Positions 52,495 through 59,850 of a stretch of 64,000 nt of DNA are shown piece after piece. Each line of letters starts with the position of its first letter. Position 1 is the stretch's first letter. The stretch is from JACVRN01 sp963715565. GTDB lineage: Bacteria > Acidobacteriota > Blastocatellia > Pyrinomonadales > Pyrinomonadaceae. Under the pieces are notes generated by a model. The model was not told the origin of the DNA. It ran no database searches and saw only the letters and a list, made by a program, of their open reading frames with translations. The DNA lies in the NCBI GenBank assembly GCA_963715565.1, contig OY970256.1, positions 744,001 to 808,000 on the forward strand, in the 5' to 3' direction. The translations under genes were made by a program, and so were the position numbers.

Positions 52495-53178
52495 TTATTT
52501 CTTTTTCGCTTCGATGACAATCGAGCGCGGGATGCGGTAGTTGTCTTCGGGCCAGCCCTTGTATCTACGGCTGAGGACGGGCTCTACGAATTTCAAGACC
52601 TCTAAACGGTTGTCGCTGAGCGCGTCAACATATTTTTCCATAGGGTGATAGTAATTAAAGACCGTAACGTCACAGCCTTCCAGATGAATCCAGAGCTTTC
52701 TGGTTTTTGAGAAATCAAAATTCTCTGTTTTGAGAAAGAATCGGACGGGATGATAAAGCGAGAAGATAAAGCGACCGCGAGGCTTGAGCCATCCGCTGAA
52801 CTTTTTGATGACTGAGGCGACGTCTTTCGAGTACATCAAACAGAGGCTGGCGATGATTAAATCAAAAGATGCTTTTTTGAAGCGGGCCTGTTCAAAATCG
52901 GCCTGAAAAATCTCTGCGCGGTTCCCGCAAGCCTCGCGCGCGATTGAGACCATCTCTTCACTAATATCTATGCCCGTGACATGCGCGCCGAGTTTGACCA
53001 ATCTCTGCGCGTGCCTGCCCGGACCACAGCCCGCATCCAGAACCTCTTTACCCCGGACGCGACCGGCCAGCGAAATCACCATCGGCAATTCAGTATAGTC
53101 GCTAATCGCCAGCGCACGGTTCTCATGATATTTATCGCTGATTTTATTGTAGAGAGTTTTTACTGATTTCGACTTCAT
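52495..53178 (-). CDS. SAM-dependent class I methyltransferase
   Basis: A 227-residue methyltransferase. Motif I is GKEVLDAGCGPGRHAQRL, then VTGIDISEEMVSIAREACGN as motif II, FDLIIASLCLMYSKDVASV as motif IV, and RFIFSLYHPVRFFL. It resembles the Methyltransf_11/25 group; the substrate is open. The frame extends further upstream, but the homologous start is the ATG at 53178, 34 bases after the DUF3037 gene, so it probably belongs to that gene cluster. Confidence 0.87.
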   Translation of the reverse strand: MKSKSVKTLYNKISDKYHENRALAISDYTELPMVISLAGRVRGKEVLDAGCGPGRHAQRLVKLGAHVTGIDISEEMVSIAREACGNRAEIFQADFEQARFKKASFDLIIASLCLMYSKDVASVIKKFSGWLKPRGRFIFSLYHPVRFFLKTENFDFSKTRKLWIHLEGCDVTVFNYYHPMEKYVDALSDNRLEVLKFVEPVLSRRYKGWPEDNYRIPRSIVIEAKKK

Positions 53179-53212
53179 GGAAATAATTTCGCTTCTCGAA
53201 TCAAAGGCGAGC

Positions 53213-53617
53213 TTACTCTTCATCAACATCGCGCGAGCGAACCATTCTATCCAGCAGACGTTCCAGCATCTCGTCGCCGTCCTCGCAGAGGCCCGTGTGG
53301 ACGGGCGAAGTCTGTATGACGGTGCTGCGCGGAGCCACGAGCCAATGAAAACGCGAGCGCGGCGGCAGCAGACCGATGGGGCCAGCCGCCGCTCCGCCTT
53401 CACAGATAACGGGAATGGCGTCCAGATGTTTCTGTATCGTCGCCGGGTCAAGCAAGGGGTCGAGCGCATAGAGCCGCCCACGGTCAAGCTCTATCCCTGC
53501 CTTCAGAAAATCTTTCGCCGGGCACGAGACAATGACCCCCGCGTTGATGAACTCCTCTCGCTCGACGCGCGGGACGACGCGTATGACGGCGTAATCAAAC
53601 TGCCAAAGCTCTGGCAT
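53213..53617 (-). CDS. DUF3037-family protein, partner of HipA-like kinase
   Basis: A 134-residue protein with the DUF3037 pattern: WQFDYAVIRVVPRVEREEFI, NAGVIVSCPAKDFLKAGIEL and LPPRSRFHWLVAPRSTVIQ. The function is unknown. It overlaps the HipA-like gene by 23 bases, and its strong ribosome site AAGGAGG (53624-53630) lies within that gene, so the two proteins are made together. The ATG at 53617 is chosen for its 6-base spacing. The pairing suggests it regulates, or is acted on by, the kinase. Confidence 0.82.
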   Translation of the reverse strand: MPELWQFDYAVIRVVPRVEREEFINAGVIVSCPAKDFLKAGIELDRGRLYALDPLLDPATIQKHLDAIPVICEGGAAAGPIGLLPPRSRFHWLVAPRSTVIQTSPVHTGLCEDGDEMLERLLDRMVRSRDVDEE

Positions 53618-54377
53618 CAAGAGCCTCCTTGACGAAATCGCGCGGCAGCGCCAACCGCGTCAGAAGATACTCCGCGTAAGCGGCCCTGTGCTCGTTCGTG
53701 TTACTGAAGCGCGACTCCGTAGCGAGCCACTCGTCCGGAATCAAGCGTAGACAATCGCGCACGAGGTCGGGCGACAGCGAAGCGCTCAGGTCTGCGTCCG
53801 CTTCCTCCAAAGCATCTGCGAGTGAAAGCAGGACGTGCTCTTTTACTTGCGCGAACCGGTTACGGCTGCGCTCCCTGTAGTTCGTCCAGTCGTGATGAAA
53901 GTAGAGCGCCGCGCCGTGGTCAATCATGTAAAGCTGCTTATGCCAGACGAGCAGGTTGGTGTTGCGCGCCGTGCGGTCTACGTTTGTGGTGAAGGCGTCG
54001 AACCAGACAATCCGCGACGCGAGTTCCCTGTCAGGCTTATCCACGAGCGGGTCAAAGGTAATCGAGCCCGGAAGGTAGTCCAGAGCAAGATTGAGCCCGG
54101 CGCTGGCGCGTATCAAATCCTGTATCTCGGGGTCGGGTTCGGTGCGCGCAAGCTCCGGATTAAGGTCTACGAAAACTATTTCGGGGACGGGCAAGCCCAG
54201 GGCGCGCGCCATCTCGCCGACAATCAATTCCGCGATGAGCGCTTTCGGTCCCTGCCCCGCCCCGCGAAACTTGAGCACGTAGAGACCGTCGTCATCCGCC
54301 TCTACAATGGCGGGCAGCGACCCGCCTTCACGAAGCGGCGTAACGTATCTTGTAGCCGTGACGGTTCTCGGATTCAT
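53595..54377 (-). CDS. HipA-like serine/threonine kinase family protein
   Basis: A 260-residue kinase-like protein, shorter than E. coli HipA (about 440). Visible parts are LYVLKFRGAGQGPKALIAEL (ATP-binding Lys36), the catalytic loop FTTNVDRTARNTNLLVW (Asp134, Asn139) and YMIDHGAALYF (Asp153) as the metal site. It lacks the HipA N-terminal domain and the adjacent HipB repressor; DUF3037 takes the partner position. It may phosphorylate a protein target such as a tRNA synthetase, as HipA does, but the target is unknown. ATG start, 44 bases after the YceH gene. Confidence 0.8.
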   Translation of the reverse strand: MNPRTVTATRYVTPLREGGSLPAIVEADDDGLYVLKFRGAGQGPKALIAELIVGEMARALGLPVPEIVFVDLNPELARTEPDPEIQDLIRASAGLNLALDYLPGSITFDPLVDKPDRELASRIVWFDAFTTNVDRTARNTNLLVWHKQLYMIDHGAALYFHHDWTNYRERSRNRFAQVKEHVLLSLADALEEADADLSASLSPDLVRDCLRLIPDEWLATESRFSNTNEHRAAYAEYLLTRLALPRDFVKEALDARALAV

Positions 54378-54421
54378 GGAGACTTAGCCGCGAAGAAAAA
54401 AAATACTGGTGGCGCTTTCGC

Positions 54422-55078
54422 TTACTCGAACTGTTTCTTAAATTCCGCAAACTCGCGTTGGAGAGTTTCCACCTGGGCGCGCAGGGATTCCACTTCCTGT
54501 TCAAGACGCGAATATCTATCGCCCGTGCTCCTCGCGTGCTCGACGGGAGCGTCGTCTGCGGCAGCCATGCGTGCAACCACCTCCGCGCCGGATAATAAAT
54601 GCACGAAGCGTGCTTCTTTCTGTCCGGGCTGGCGCTGGATGCGAGCGACCACGGGCTCCTCTCGCGTGCTCAACCTGTTCAGAGTCTCTTCGACTTCTTC
54701 AGGGTTGGAAAAATTGTATAGACGCTCGGTTCGCCCGCGAAGCTCGCCCGGCGTCTGCGGTCCTCTGAGCAGGAGCACGCACATCAATGCTGTCTCCGGC
54801 GTGTCCAGATGAAAGACCTCGCCCATCATGTGCTTGTACTTGGGAACGCGGCTGGTGCTGCCGTAAAAGACGTAGACCAGATTTTTCGCGCGCAGGGTTT
54901 CCAGAGCCTCGGACACAATGGACTCATCATAAGAGACCACTGGGTTGCGGTTGTTCTTCTGGTTCGTCGCCTGCACAAGAGCGTTCAAGGTCAAAGGGTA
55001 ATACTCGGGCGTGGTCATCTGCTTTTCCACGAGCGCCCCGAGCACCCTCACTTCCGTTTCGTTTAGCTGCTTATCCAT
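54422..55078 (-). CDS. YceH/DUF480-family protein
   Basis: A 218-residue protein with two winged-helix domains: NETEVRVLGALVEKQMTTPE and YPLTLNALVQATNQKNNRNP, then LLRGPQTPGELRGRTERLYN. A C-terminal coiled coil follows (RLEQEVESLRAQVETLQREF). It matches the YceH family of conserved, non-essential, DNA-binding-like proteins. The role is not established. It heads a minus-strand group with the HipA-like, DUF3037 and methyltransferase genes. Confidence 0.9.
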   Translation of the reverse strand: MDKQLNETEVRVLGALVEKQMTTPEYYPLTLNALVQATNQKNNRNPVVSYDESIVSEALETLRAKNLVYVFYGSTSRVPKYKHMMGEVFHLDTPETALMCVLLLRGPQTPGELRGRTERLYNFSNPEEVEETLNRLSTREEPVVARIQRQPGQKEARFVHLLSGAEVVARMAAADDAPVEHARSTGDRYSRLEQEVESLRAQVETLQREFAEFKKQFE

Positions 55079-55134
55079 GATTAATCAATATTAGTATAGG
55101 AAGTTCGAGATAAGAATCCGGCAAAGCGTTCCTG

Positions 55135-55288
55135 GCTCCGTAGGAGCCGGATGTTTATAGTCGATGCTGACAAAATTAAACTAAGCTCCGTTAGGAGCGG
55201 AATGTTTTCTGACAATGACATGTCGCTCCTACGGAGCTTGATAGTTTTTTAATTCGCTTAAGCTATAAACATCCGGCTCCTACGGAGC
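55135..55288. repeat. Nested hairpin repeat, type CTCCGTAGGAG, copy C
   Basis: Perfect 26-base outer arms at 55135-55160 and 55263-55288 (GCTCCGTAGGAGCCGGATGT then TTATAG) enclose an inner pair (AAGCTCCGTTAGGAGCG against CGCTCCTACGGAGCTT, one-base bulge). It fills half of the 321-base divergent gap between the YceH and CBS genes. The remainder of the gap is AT-rich (TTATTATATAT at 55334-55344), possibly the CBS gene promoter. Confidence 0.9.
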
Positions 55289-55399
55289 TAATATTTGTTT
55301 GCGCTCTTTGTATCATAGTCCGTTTTCGTAATGTTATTATATATCTCACTAACAGCTTTACATCTCAAGCGAATGGCCCTAGAAGGAGAAACGATTTTG

Positions 55400-55921
55400 A
55401 TGAAAGTGAAAGACGTGATGTCCGGCAGTGCGCAATCATGCGCCCCCGATTCGAACCTTGTGGCGGCGGCCCGCCTGATGTGGGATAACGATTGCGGCAT
55501 TTTGCCCGTAGAGGCTGACGGAAAAGTGCTCGGCATGATTACTGACCGGGACATCTGCATGGCCGCCGCGACGCAGAGCCGCCCGCTCGCGGACGTCAAC
55601 GTGCAGGAAATCATGAGCAGAAATGTTTTCGCCTGTCGGCCCGAAGACGATATACGCTTTGCGCTCGAAACCATGCGCCGCGAGCGCGTGCGCCGCCTGC
55701 CCGTAGTCGATTCCGCAGGCAAGCTTCAGGGCATCCTCTCGATCAACGATCTGGTCTTAAAAGCCCAACGTGGCAAGAAGAAAACGGGCCTCTCCTTCAG
55801 CGATGTCATCACCACCTGTAAGGCTATCTTTGAGCATCGCGACGCGACGACGCCCGAGCATGAATTCAAAAGACCCGAAGGCGCGGACGAGGCTGACGAC
55901 AACGATGCTAAATGGGTCTAG
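55400..55921 (+). CDS. CBS-domain-pair protein
   Basis: A 173-residue cytoplasmic protein with two CBS motifs (VKDVMSGSAQSCAPDSNLVA to GMITDRDICMAA, then VQEIMSRNVFACRPEDDIRF to GILSINDLVLKA). Such modules bind AMP, ATP or other adenosyl ligands and sense energy state. The last 30 residues are acidic. The start is the ATG at 55400 behind AAGGAG; the frame extends upstream but without family residues. The stop codon overlaps the stop of the converging alcohol dehydrogenase gene (CTAG). Confidence 0.9.
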   Translation: MKVKDVMSGSAQSCAPDSNLVAAARLMWDNDCGILPVEADGKVLGMITDRDICMAAATQSRPLADVNVQEIMSRNVFACRPEDDIRFALETMRRERVRRLPVVDSAGKLQGILSINDLVLKAQRGKKKTGLSFSDVITTCKAIFEHRDATTPEHEFKRPEGADEADDNDAKWV

Positions 55922-57015
55922 CGCTGAGGTGCGACGAGCGCCTTGACGACGCGGCCTGCGGAAACATCCGCAAGCGCCGCGTTGAGTTCTTCAAGACCGT
56001 AGCGCTCGACTTTGATTCGCGACCACGGGGCGGACCTTTGCGGGTCTGCCATGATTTGCACGCCCCTGTAAAAATGTGAAAAGTCAGACCCCCACGTCCC
56101 GCGCACGTCCAGGTGTTTTTTGTTCAAATCCAGATGCGGGTTAAAGGACGTCTCGCCGTGGTCTGTGTACTGGCCCACCACAAGCACGCGCCCCGCGTCG
56201 CGCGTGTAGCGCATCGCCTGTGTGACAGCCGCAGGCGCTCCCGTCGCTTCAATCGTCACGTCGGCCCCGCGACCTTCCGTCATTTCCCGAACCCAAGCGG
56301 CGCGCTCCATCTCGTCATGCTTATCTATATCGAGCACAGCATCCGCGCCCACGTCTTTAGCGACTTGCAGGCGAAGCTCGGGCGCGCCTATGCACAGGAC
56401 GCGCAGAGCGCCGCGCATCAAAGAGAAAATAATGCTTGAAAGCCCCACGGGTCCGCAGCCCAGCACGAGCACTGTGTCACCTATTTCCACTCCCGCGCGC
56501 TCCACAGCATGCAGCGCCGTAGGCAAGGCGCAGCCGCCTGCCATGAATCTCTCCGCGTCCGCCTCTCCCAAAGCAATACAGCGCGTTCCCGGCTTGAGAT
56601 AAATCTTTTCCGCCCAACCGCCCGCCAGCCCGTCCCTGAGACCGTAGGTGATGCCGTAGACTTTGCGCTCCGGGCAGCGCGTCGTAGCCTTTGCCACAAG
56701 GCAATGCCAGCAGGCATGACAAGTGCGATGAACGTCAAGAAACGTCACGCGCTCGCCCTCCGTCAAAGGACGACCGGCGATGTCCCGCACGCTGCCGCGT
56801 ATGCGCGCGAGGCGGCCCACTGCAACGTGTCCGGGGATAAGCGGGTAAGGCACGCCCTCCAGGCGTCCCTCTTGCAGGTAAACATCCGTCCCGCAGACTT
56901 CGCTCAGCTCGACTTCCATCAGAGCGGAATTCTCTTCCAGCTCCGGCAACGCAACTTCACGCACCTCTACGGGCGCGTGCGGCTCCTCTATCACGGCCGC
57001 TCGAACGCAACGCAT
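55918..57015 (-). CDS. Zinc-dependent alcohol dehydrogenase (MDR family)
   Basis: A 365-residue MDR enzyme. The catalytic Cys is in SEVCGTDVY and the second zinc ligand His in PLIPGHVAVG, where the usual GHE is GHV. Four structural-zinc cysteines lie in CHACWHCLVAKATTRC. The cofactor site is VLVLGCGPVGLSSIIF, with DVGADAVLDI after it. The missing Glu of GHE is unusual and may change zinc coordination. It probably oxidises an alcohol or polyol using NAD(P). ATG start. Confidence 0.88.
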   Translation of the reverse strand: MRCVRAAVIEEPHAPVEVREVALPELEENSALMEVELSEVCGTDVYLQEGRLEGVPYPLIPGHVAVGRLARIRGSVRDIAGRPLTEGERVTFLDVHRTCHACWHCLVAKATTRCPERKVYGITYGLRDGLAGGWAEKIYLKPGTRCIALGEADAERFMAGGCALPTALHAVERAGVEIGDTVLVLGCGPVGLSSIIFSLMRGALRVLCIGAPELRLQVAKDVGADAVLDIDKHDEMERAAWVREMTEGRGADVTIEATGAPAAVTQAMRYTRDAGRVLVVGQYTDHGETSFNPHLDLNKKHLDVRGTWGSDFSHFYRGVQIMADPQRSAPWSRIKVERYGLEELNAALADVSAGRVVKALVAPQR

Positions 57016-57145
57016 CTCGAATAGCTTCCTTTACATCAAACTTGACGTCTAAAAAATTTCATCCGCCCTCTTTGGTCAGGGCGTCGTTTCAACTCTATAA
57101 TTCTCGTGGAGATTTTCCAGAACGAGTATAACCGAAGGCAGGCAC

Positions 57146-59002
57146 ATGAGAGAGCGTTTCATAAAAATCCGCGTCATCGTAAATTTATCCGGCCATCTGG
57201 CGCTGCTGATAATTACGCTGGTGCTGCTTTGTTCCGTGGCCGTGGCCGCGCCTCCTGCTCCGACATGGTCCACAAAGCTCGACGGTCGCGTGCGCTTTTA
57301 TCAAACGACGGAGCTGGGCGTGCTGGTCGTCGGCACGGAGAAATCTTTGTACGGCGTGGATGCGGAGACGGGCGACGTGCTGTGGCGGCGCAAAGACACG
57401 CGGCTCGACGAGACGGACGTTGCGCCCGTGCCGGGAACGGACATTATTCTTTTGAGTCTGGAGCGCGGCGACAAGACGTGCGTAGAAGCCGCAGACCTCT
57501 TGACAGGCGATGCCATCTGGCGCACGGACAAGGTGCGCGGCGCTGTTATGCAGATGGCGTTTGAGCCGAATTCCAATCTGCTCGCCGTCGTCTTTGTGCG
57601 CGATGCCAAGAGCAAGCCGCGCGCGGGCTTTAAGAAGCGCCCAACTATTTACGTCTTCGACGCGGCCCGTGGGAGCGAGTTGTGGAAGCGCGAGCTTGAG
57701 AGCGAAATCGAGATGATGCCGACCGCTTGGAGCGAAGAAAGAGACGAAGACGTTCCCTATACTTTGGACAACTATCGCCCGCCTGTTTTTCTGGATGGTC
57801 GTCTCTATCTCTTTTATGAGGGCGTAACTTCGCTCGACGCGACGACGGGGAAAGAACGGCGTCGCGAAAAGTTTCGCGTCAACGAAGAAGGGCTTGCCCT
57901 GACGGAAGCAGACGCGTTGGCGGACGAAGGTTATATCTATTTCTCAGGACGCGGGCGTGTGCATGCCGTCTCGCGCACAAGCGGCGACGTGGCGTGGGAA
58001 GCGAAGGATTTGGGACTCGCGCCGGAAATGATTCTCGCGCGCGACGTGCTGTTTGTACGCACCGGGGGACAGTTCACGCGGCTCGAAGACGGCGAGATAG
58101 TCGAGCGCGGGCCTTACGGCGTGAGCGCCATCAACGTTGCCGATGGCAAGGTGCTCTGGCGCTACAAGGGCGCTGATAAAGGCATCACCAACATCGCCGT
58201 CCCCGACGCTTCGACCATCATCATCGCAGACCGCGACGACCTCATCTTTATAGACGCCGCTACGGGCAAGCGCCGCAACAAGGTCTCGCACAGTATTGAC
58301 AGGCCGGCCTTCGTGCTTTTGAACGAGCGCGGGCAGGCCATCGTCGGCGGACGCAACGAAATCGCGGCCTTTGATATCCAGAGCGGCAGGATAGTCTGGC
58401 GCGAGCGCCACACGCCGCCGGGTCGTGGCCTGCTTCGCACGGTCGGAGCGATTGCCGCGCGCGCTGCTTCGCTCTATTTCCGTTACGGCGGAGCGGCCAC
58501 GACTGCCTTTCGCGGCGCAAGACTCCTGAGCACGATAGGGAGCCTGCGCTGGTCAGGATTGGCGACGCACGTGACGATGCCTAATTTGACTAGCCTCGCC
58601 GCGAACTACGGTCGCGATTACGCTAGAGAAAGATTCAGCACCTTCGGCGTGCTGGCCCGCGCGCGTCAAACTTCTACGCAGCAGAGAACGATTGTCTCTC
58701 GCCCTTCGATAGATGTTGAGGAGCGACTCCTTGATCGTCTTGACCCTGCGAACCAGTTGGAGCGGCTCTCGCGTTTTCTCTGGCGCAGGCGGCGGCTCGC
58801 GGCCCTGCGCGGCGAGTGGATGTACTTTTACACCGATTTGAAAGGGAGCGGGAACGGTCTCCTCGGCGTCAACCTCAACACGGGTCGGCCAGAGCGCGCC
58901 ATACGCTTGAGCGACCCCGACGAGCGATTTATCAGCGACGAAGCGGCGCGCCTGCTCTACACGTCCAAGGATAACCGCGTGGTCTCTTATTCTCTGGACT
59001 AA
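57146..59002 (+). CDS. PQQ-type beta-propeller repeat protein, membrane-anchored or exported
   Basis: A 618-residue protein. An N-terminal signal/anchor (LALLIITLVLLCSVAVAA) precedes propeller blades of the PQQ/WD-like type (VGTEKSLYGVDAETGDVLWR, INVADGKVLWRYKGA, FDIQSGRIVWRERHTPPG). There is no quinoprotein alcohol-dehydrogenase Asp/Glu-Ca site that I can identify, so it is more likely a BamB-like scaffold or binding protein than an enzyme. A basic helical part (residues ~440-540) interrupts the blades. ATG start with AGGC upstream. Confidence 0.85.
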   Translation: MRERFIKIRVIVNLSGHLALLIITLVLLCSVAVAAPPAPTWSTKLDGRVRFYQTTELGVLVVGTEKSLYGVDAETGDVLWRRKDTRLDETDVAPVPGTDIILLSLERGDKTCVEAADLLTGDAIWRTDKVRGAVMQMAFEPNSNLLAVVFVRDAKSKPRAGFKKRPTIYVFDAARGSELWKRELESEIEMMPTAWSEERDEDVPYTLDNYRPPVFLDGRLYLFYEGVTSLDATTGKERRREKFRVNEEGLALTEADALADEGYIYFSGRGRVHAVSRTSGDVAWEAKDLGLAPEMILARDVLFVRTGGQFTRLEDGEIVERGPYGVSAINVADGKVLWRYKGADKGITNIAVPDASTIIIADRDDLIFIDAATGKRRNKVSHSIDRPAFVLLNERGQAIVGGRNEIAAFDIQSGRIVWRERHTPPGRGLLRTVGAIAARAASLYFRYGGAATTAFRGARLLSTIGSLRWSGLATHVTMPNLTSLAANYGRDYARERFSTFGVLARARQTSTQQRTIVSRPSIDVEERLLDRLDPANQLERLSRFLWRRRRLAALRGEWMYFYTDLKGSGNGLLGVNLNTGRPERAIRLSDPDERFISDEAARLLYTSKDNRVVSYSLD

Positions 59003-59020
59003 AGAGAAAGTGGAAATTTA

Positions 59021-59674
59021 GTGGACCTGGCAGAGACCATCAAAGGCACTAACAATTTCGCAGCGCTTAGCCGTGAGCTTCGAGCGCGTCTGCATGATGC
59101 GCGTGAAGTTGAGCCTGTGGCGAAAGACTTACGCCAGGCGGCGGTCGCCGTCGTCCTGCGTGAGCATAAGGGAGTGCCGGAGCTTTTAATTATCAAGCGT
59201 GCCGTCTCTGAGCGTGATCACTGGTCGGGCCATCTGGCGCTGCCGGGAGGACGCCGCGAGCCGGATGATCCGGGCCTCTACTTCACAGCCGCGCGGGAAA
59301 CGATGGAGGAAGTGGGCGTAGATTTTTTGTCGGGCGGCGAGTTGCTCGGAAGGCTGGACACTGTGACGCCTCGCAGCCCGCGCGCGCCGCAATTCTCCGT
59401 CACGCCATTCGTAGCCATCGCGCCGCACGCTTTTCACATCCCCGATGACCAGACCGAGCCAAAACATTTAACCCTGAGCCACGAAGTAGAGGTCGCCTTC
59501 TGGATTCCACTGCCGCTTTTGGTGGAGCGCGGGCGGTCGGAAATTTTTCGCTTCATCATCGAAGAGGAGGTCTACGAGTGGCCCTCTTATCCGTCAGAGC
59601 AAGGCCCAATCTGGGGATTGACCGAAAGAATCCTGACCAACTTTTTAGAAATAGTCTCGGAGTCGGGAGTCTAG
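59021..59674 (+). CDS. NUDIX hydrolase, CoA-pyrophosphatase type
   Basis: A 217-residue NUDIX protein. The NUDIX region reads ALPGGRREPDDPGLYFTAA followed by RETMEEVGV, the form found in CoA/nucleoside-diphosphate pyrophosphatases, with WSGHLALPGG just before. The substrate may be CoA, NADH or another nucleoside diphosphate derivative. GTG start, 18 bases after the propeller gene. A 26-base perfect hairpin follows, starting within the last codons. Confidence 0.9.
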   Translation: MDLAETIKGTNNFAALSRELRARLHDAREVEPVAKDLRQAAVAVVLREHKGVPELLIIKRAVSERDHWSGHLALPGGRREPDDPGLYFTAARETMEEVGVDFLSGGELLGRLDTVTPRSPRAPQFSVTPFVAIAPHAFHIPDDQTEPKHLTLSHEVEVAFWIPLPLLVERGRSEIFRFIIEEEVYEWPSYPSEQGPIWGLTERILTNFLEIVSESGV

Positions 59675-59735
59675 AGTCTGGAGTCAAAAGAAAGAAGGCT
59701 CTTGTTTTCGACTCCAGACTCTAGACTCCCGACTC
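59660..59735. repeat. Perfect 26-base-arm hairpin (GAGTC words)
   Basis: The left arm is 59660-59685 and the right arm 59710-59735, fully complementary, with a 24-base loop (starts GAGTCGGGAGTCTAGAGTCT). It overlaps the last codons of the NUDIX gene and lies before MutS. It could stop transcription or be a mobile repeat. Confidence 0.9.
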
Positions 59736-59850
59736 TATAGACTTCTTTCCCCGCTTGCCACAAGCGCCTCTTAGTGTGTAGGCTCCGAGAGGTTTGAAGG
59801 CGAAGTCTCACGGACTTTCCACTCCTGAAATTTGTACCAGTGAAATTTTG

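Noticed and set aside
53835..54812. 325-codon open frame on the plus strand
   Set aside because: It is antisense to the well-supported HipA-like and YceH genes, has no family features and no ribosome site.
32918..55288. Repeats considered as CRISPR arrays
   Set aside because: Copies are single, dispersed over kilobases, palindromic over their full length and have no regular spacers or cas genes.
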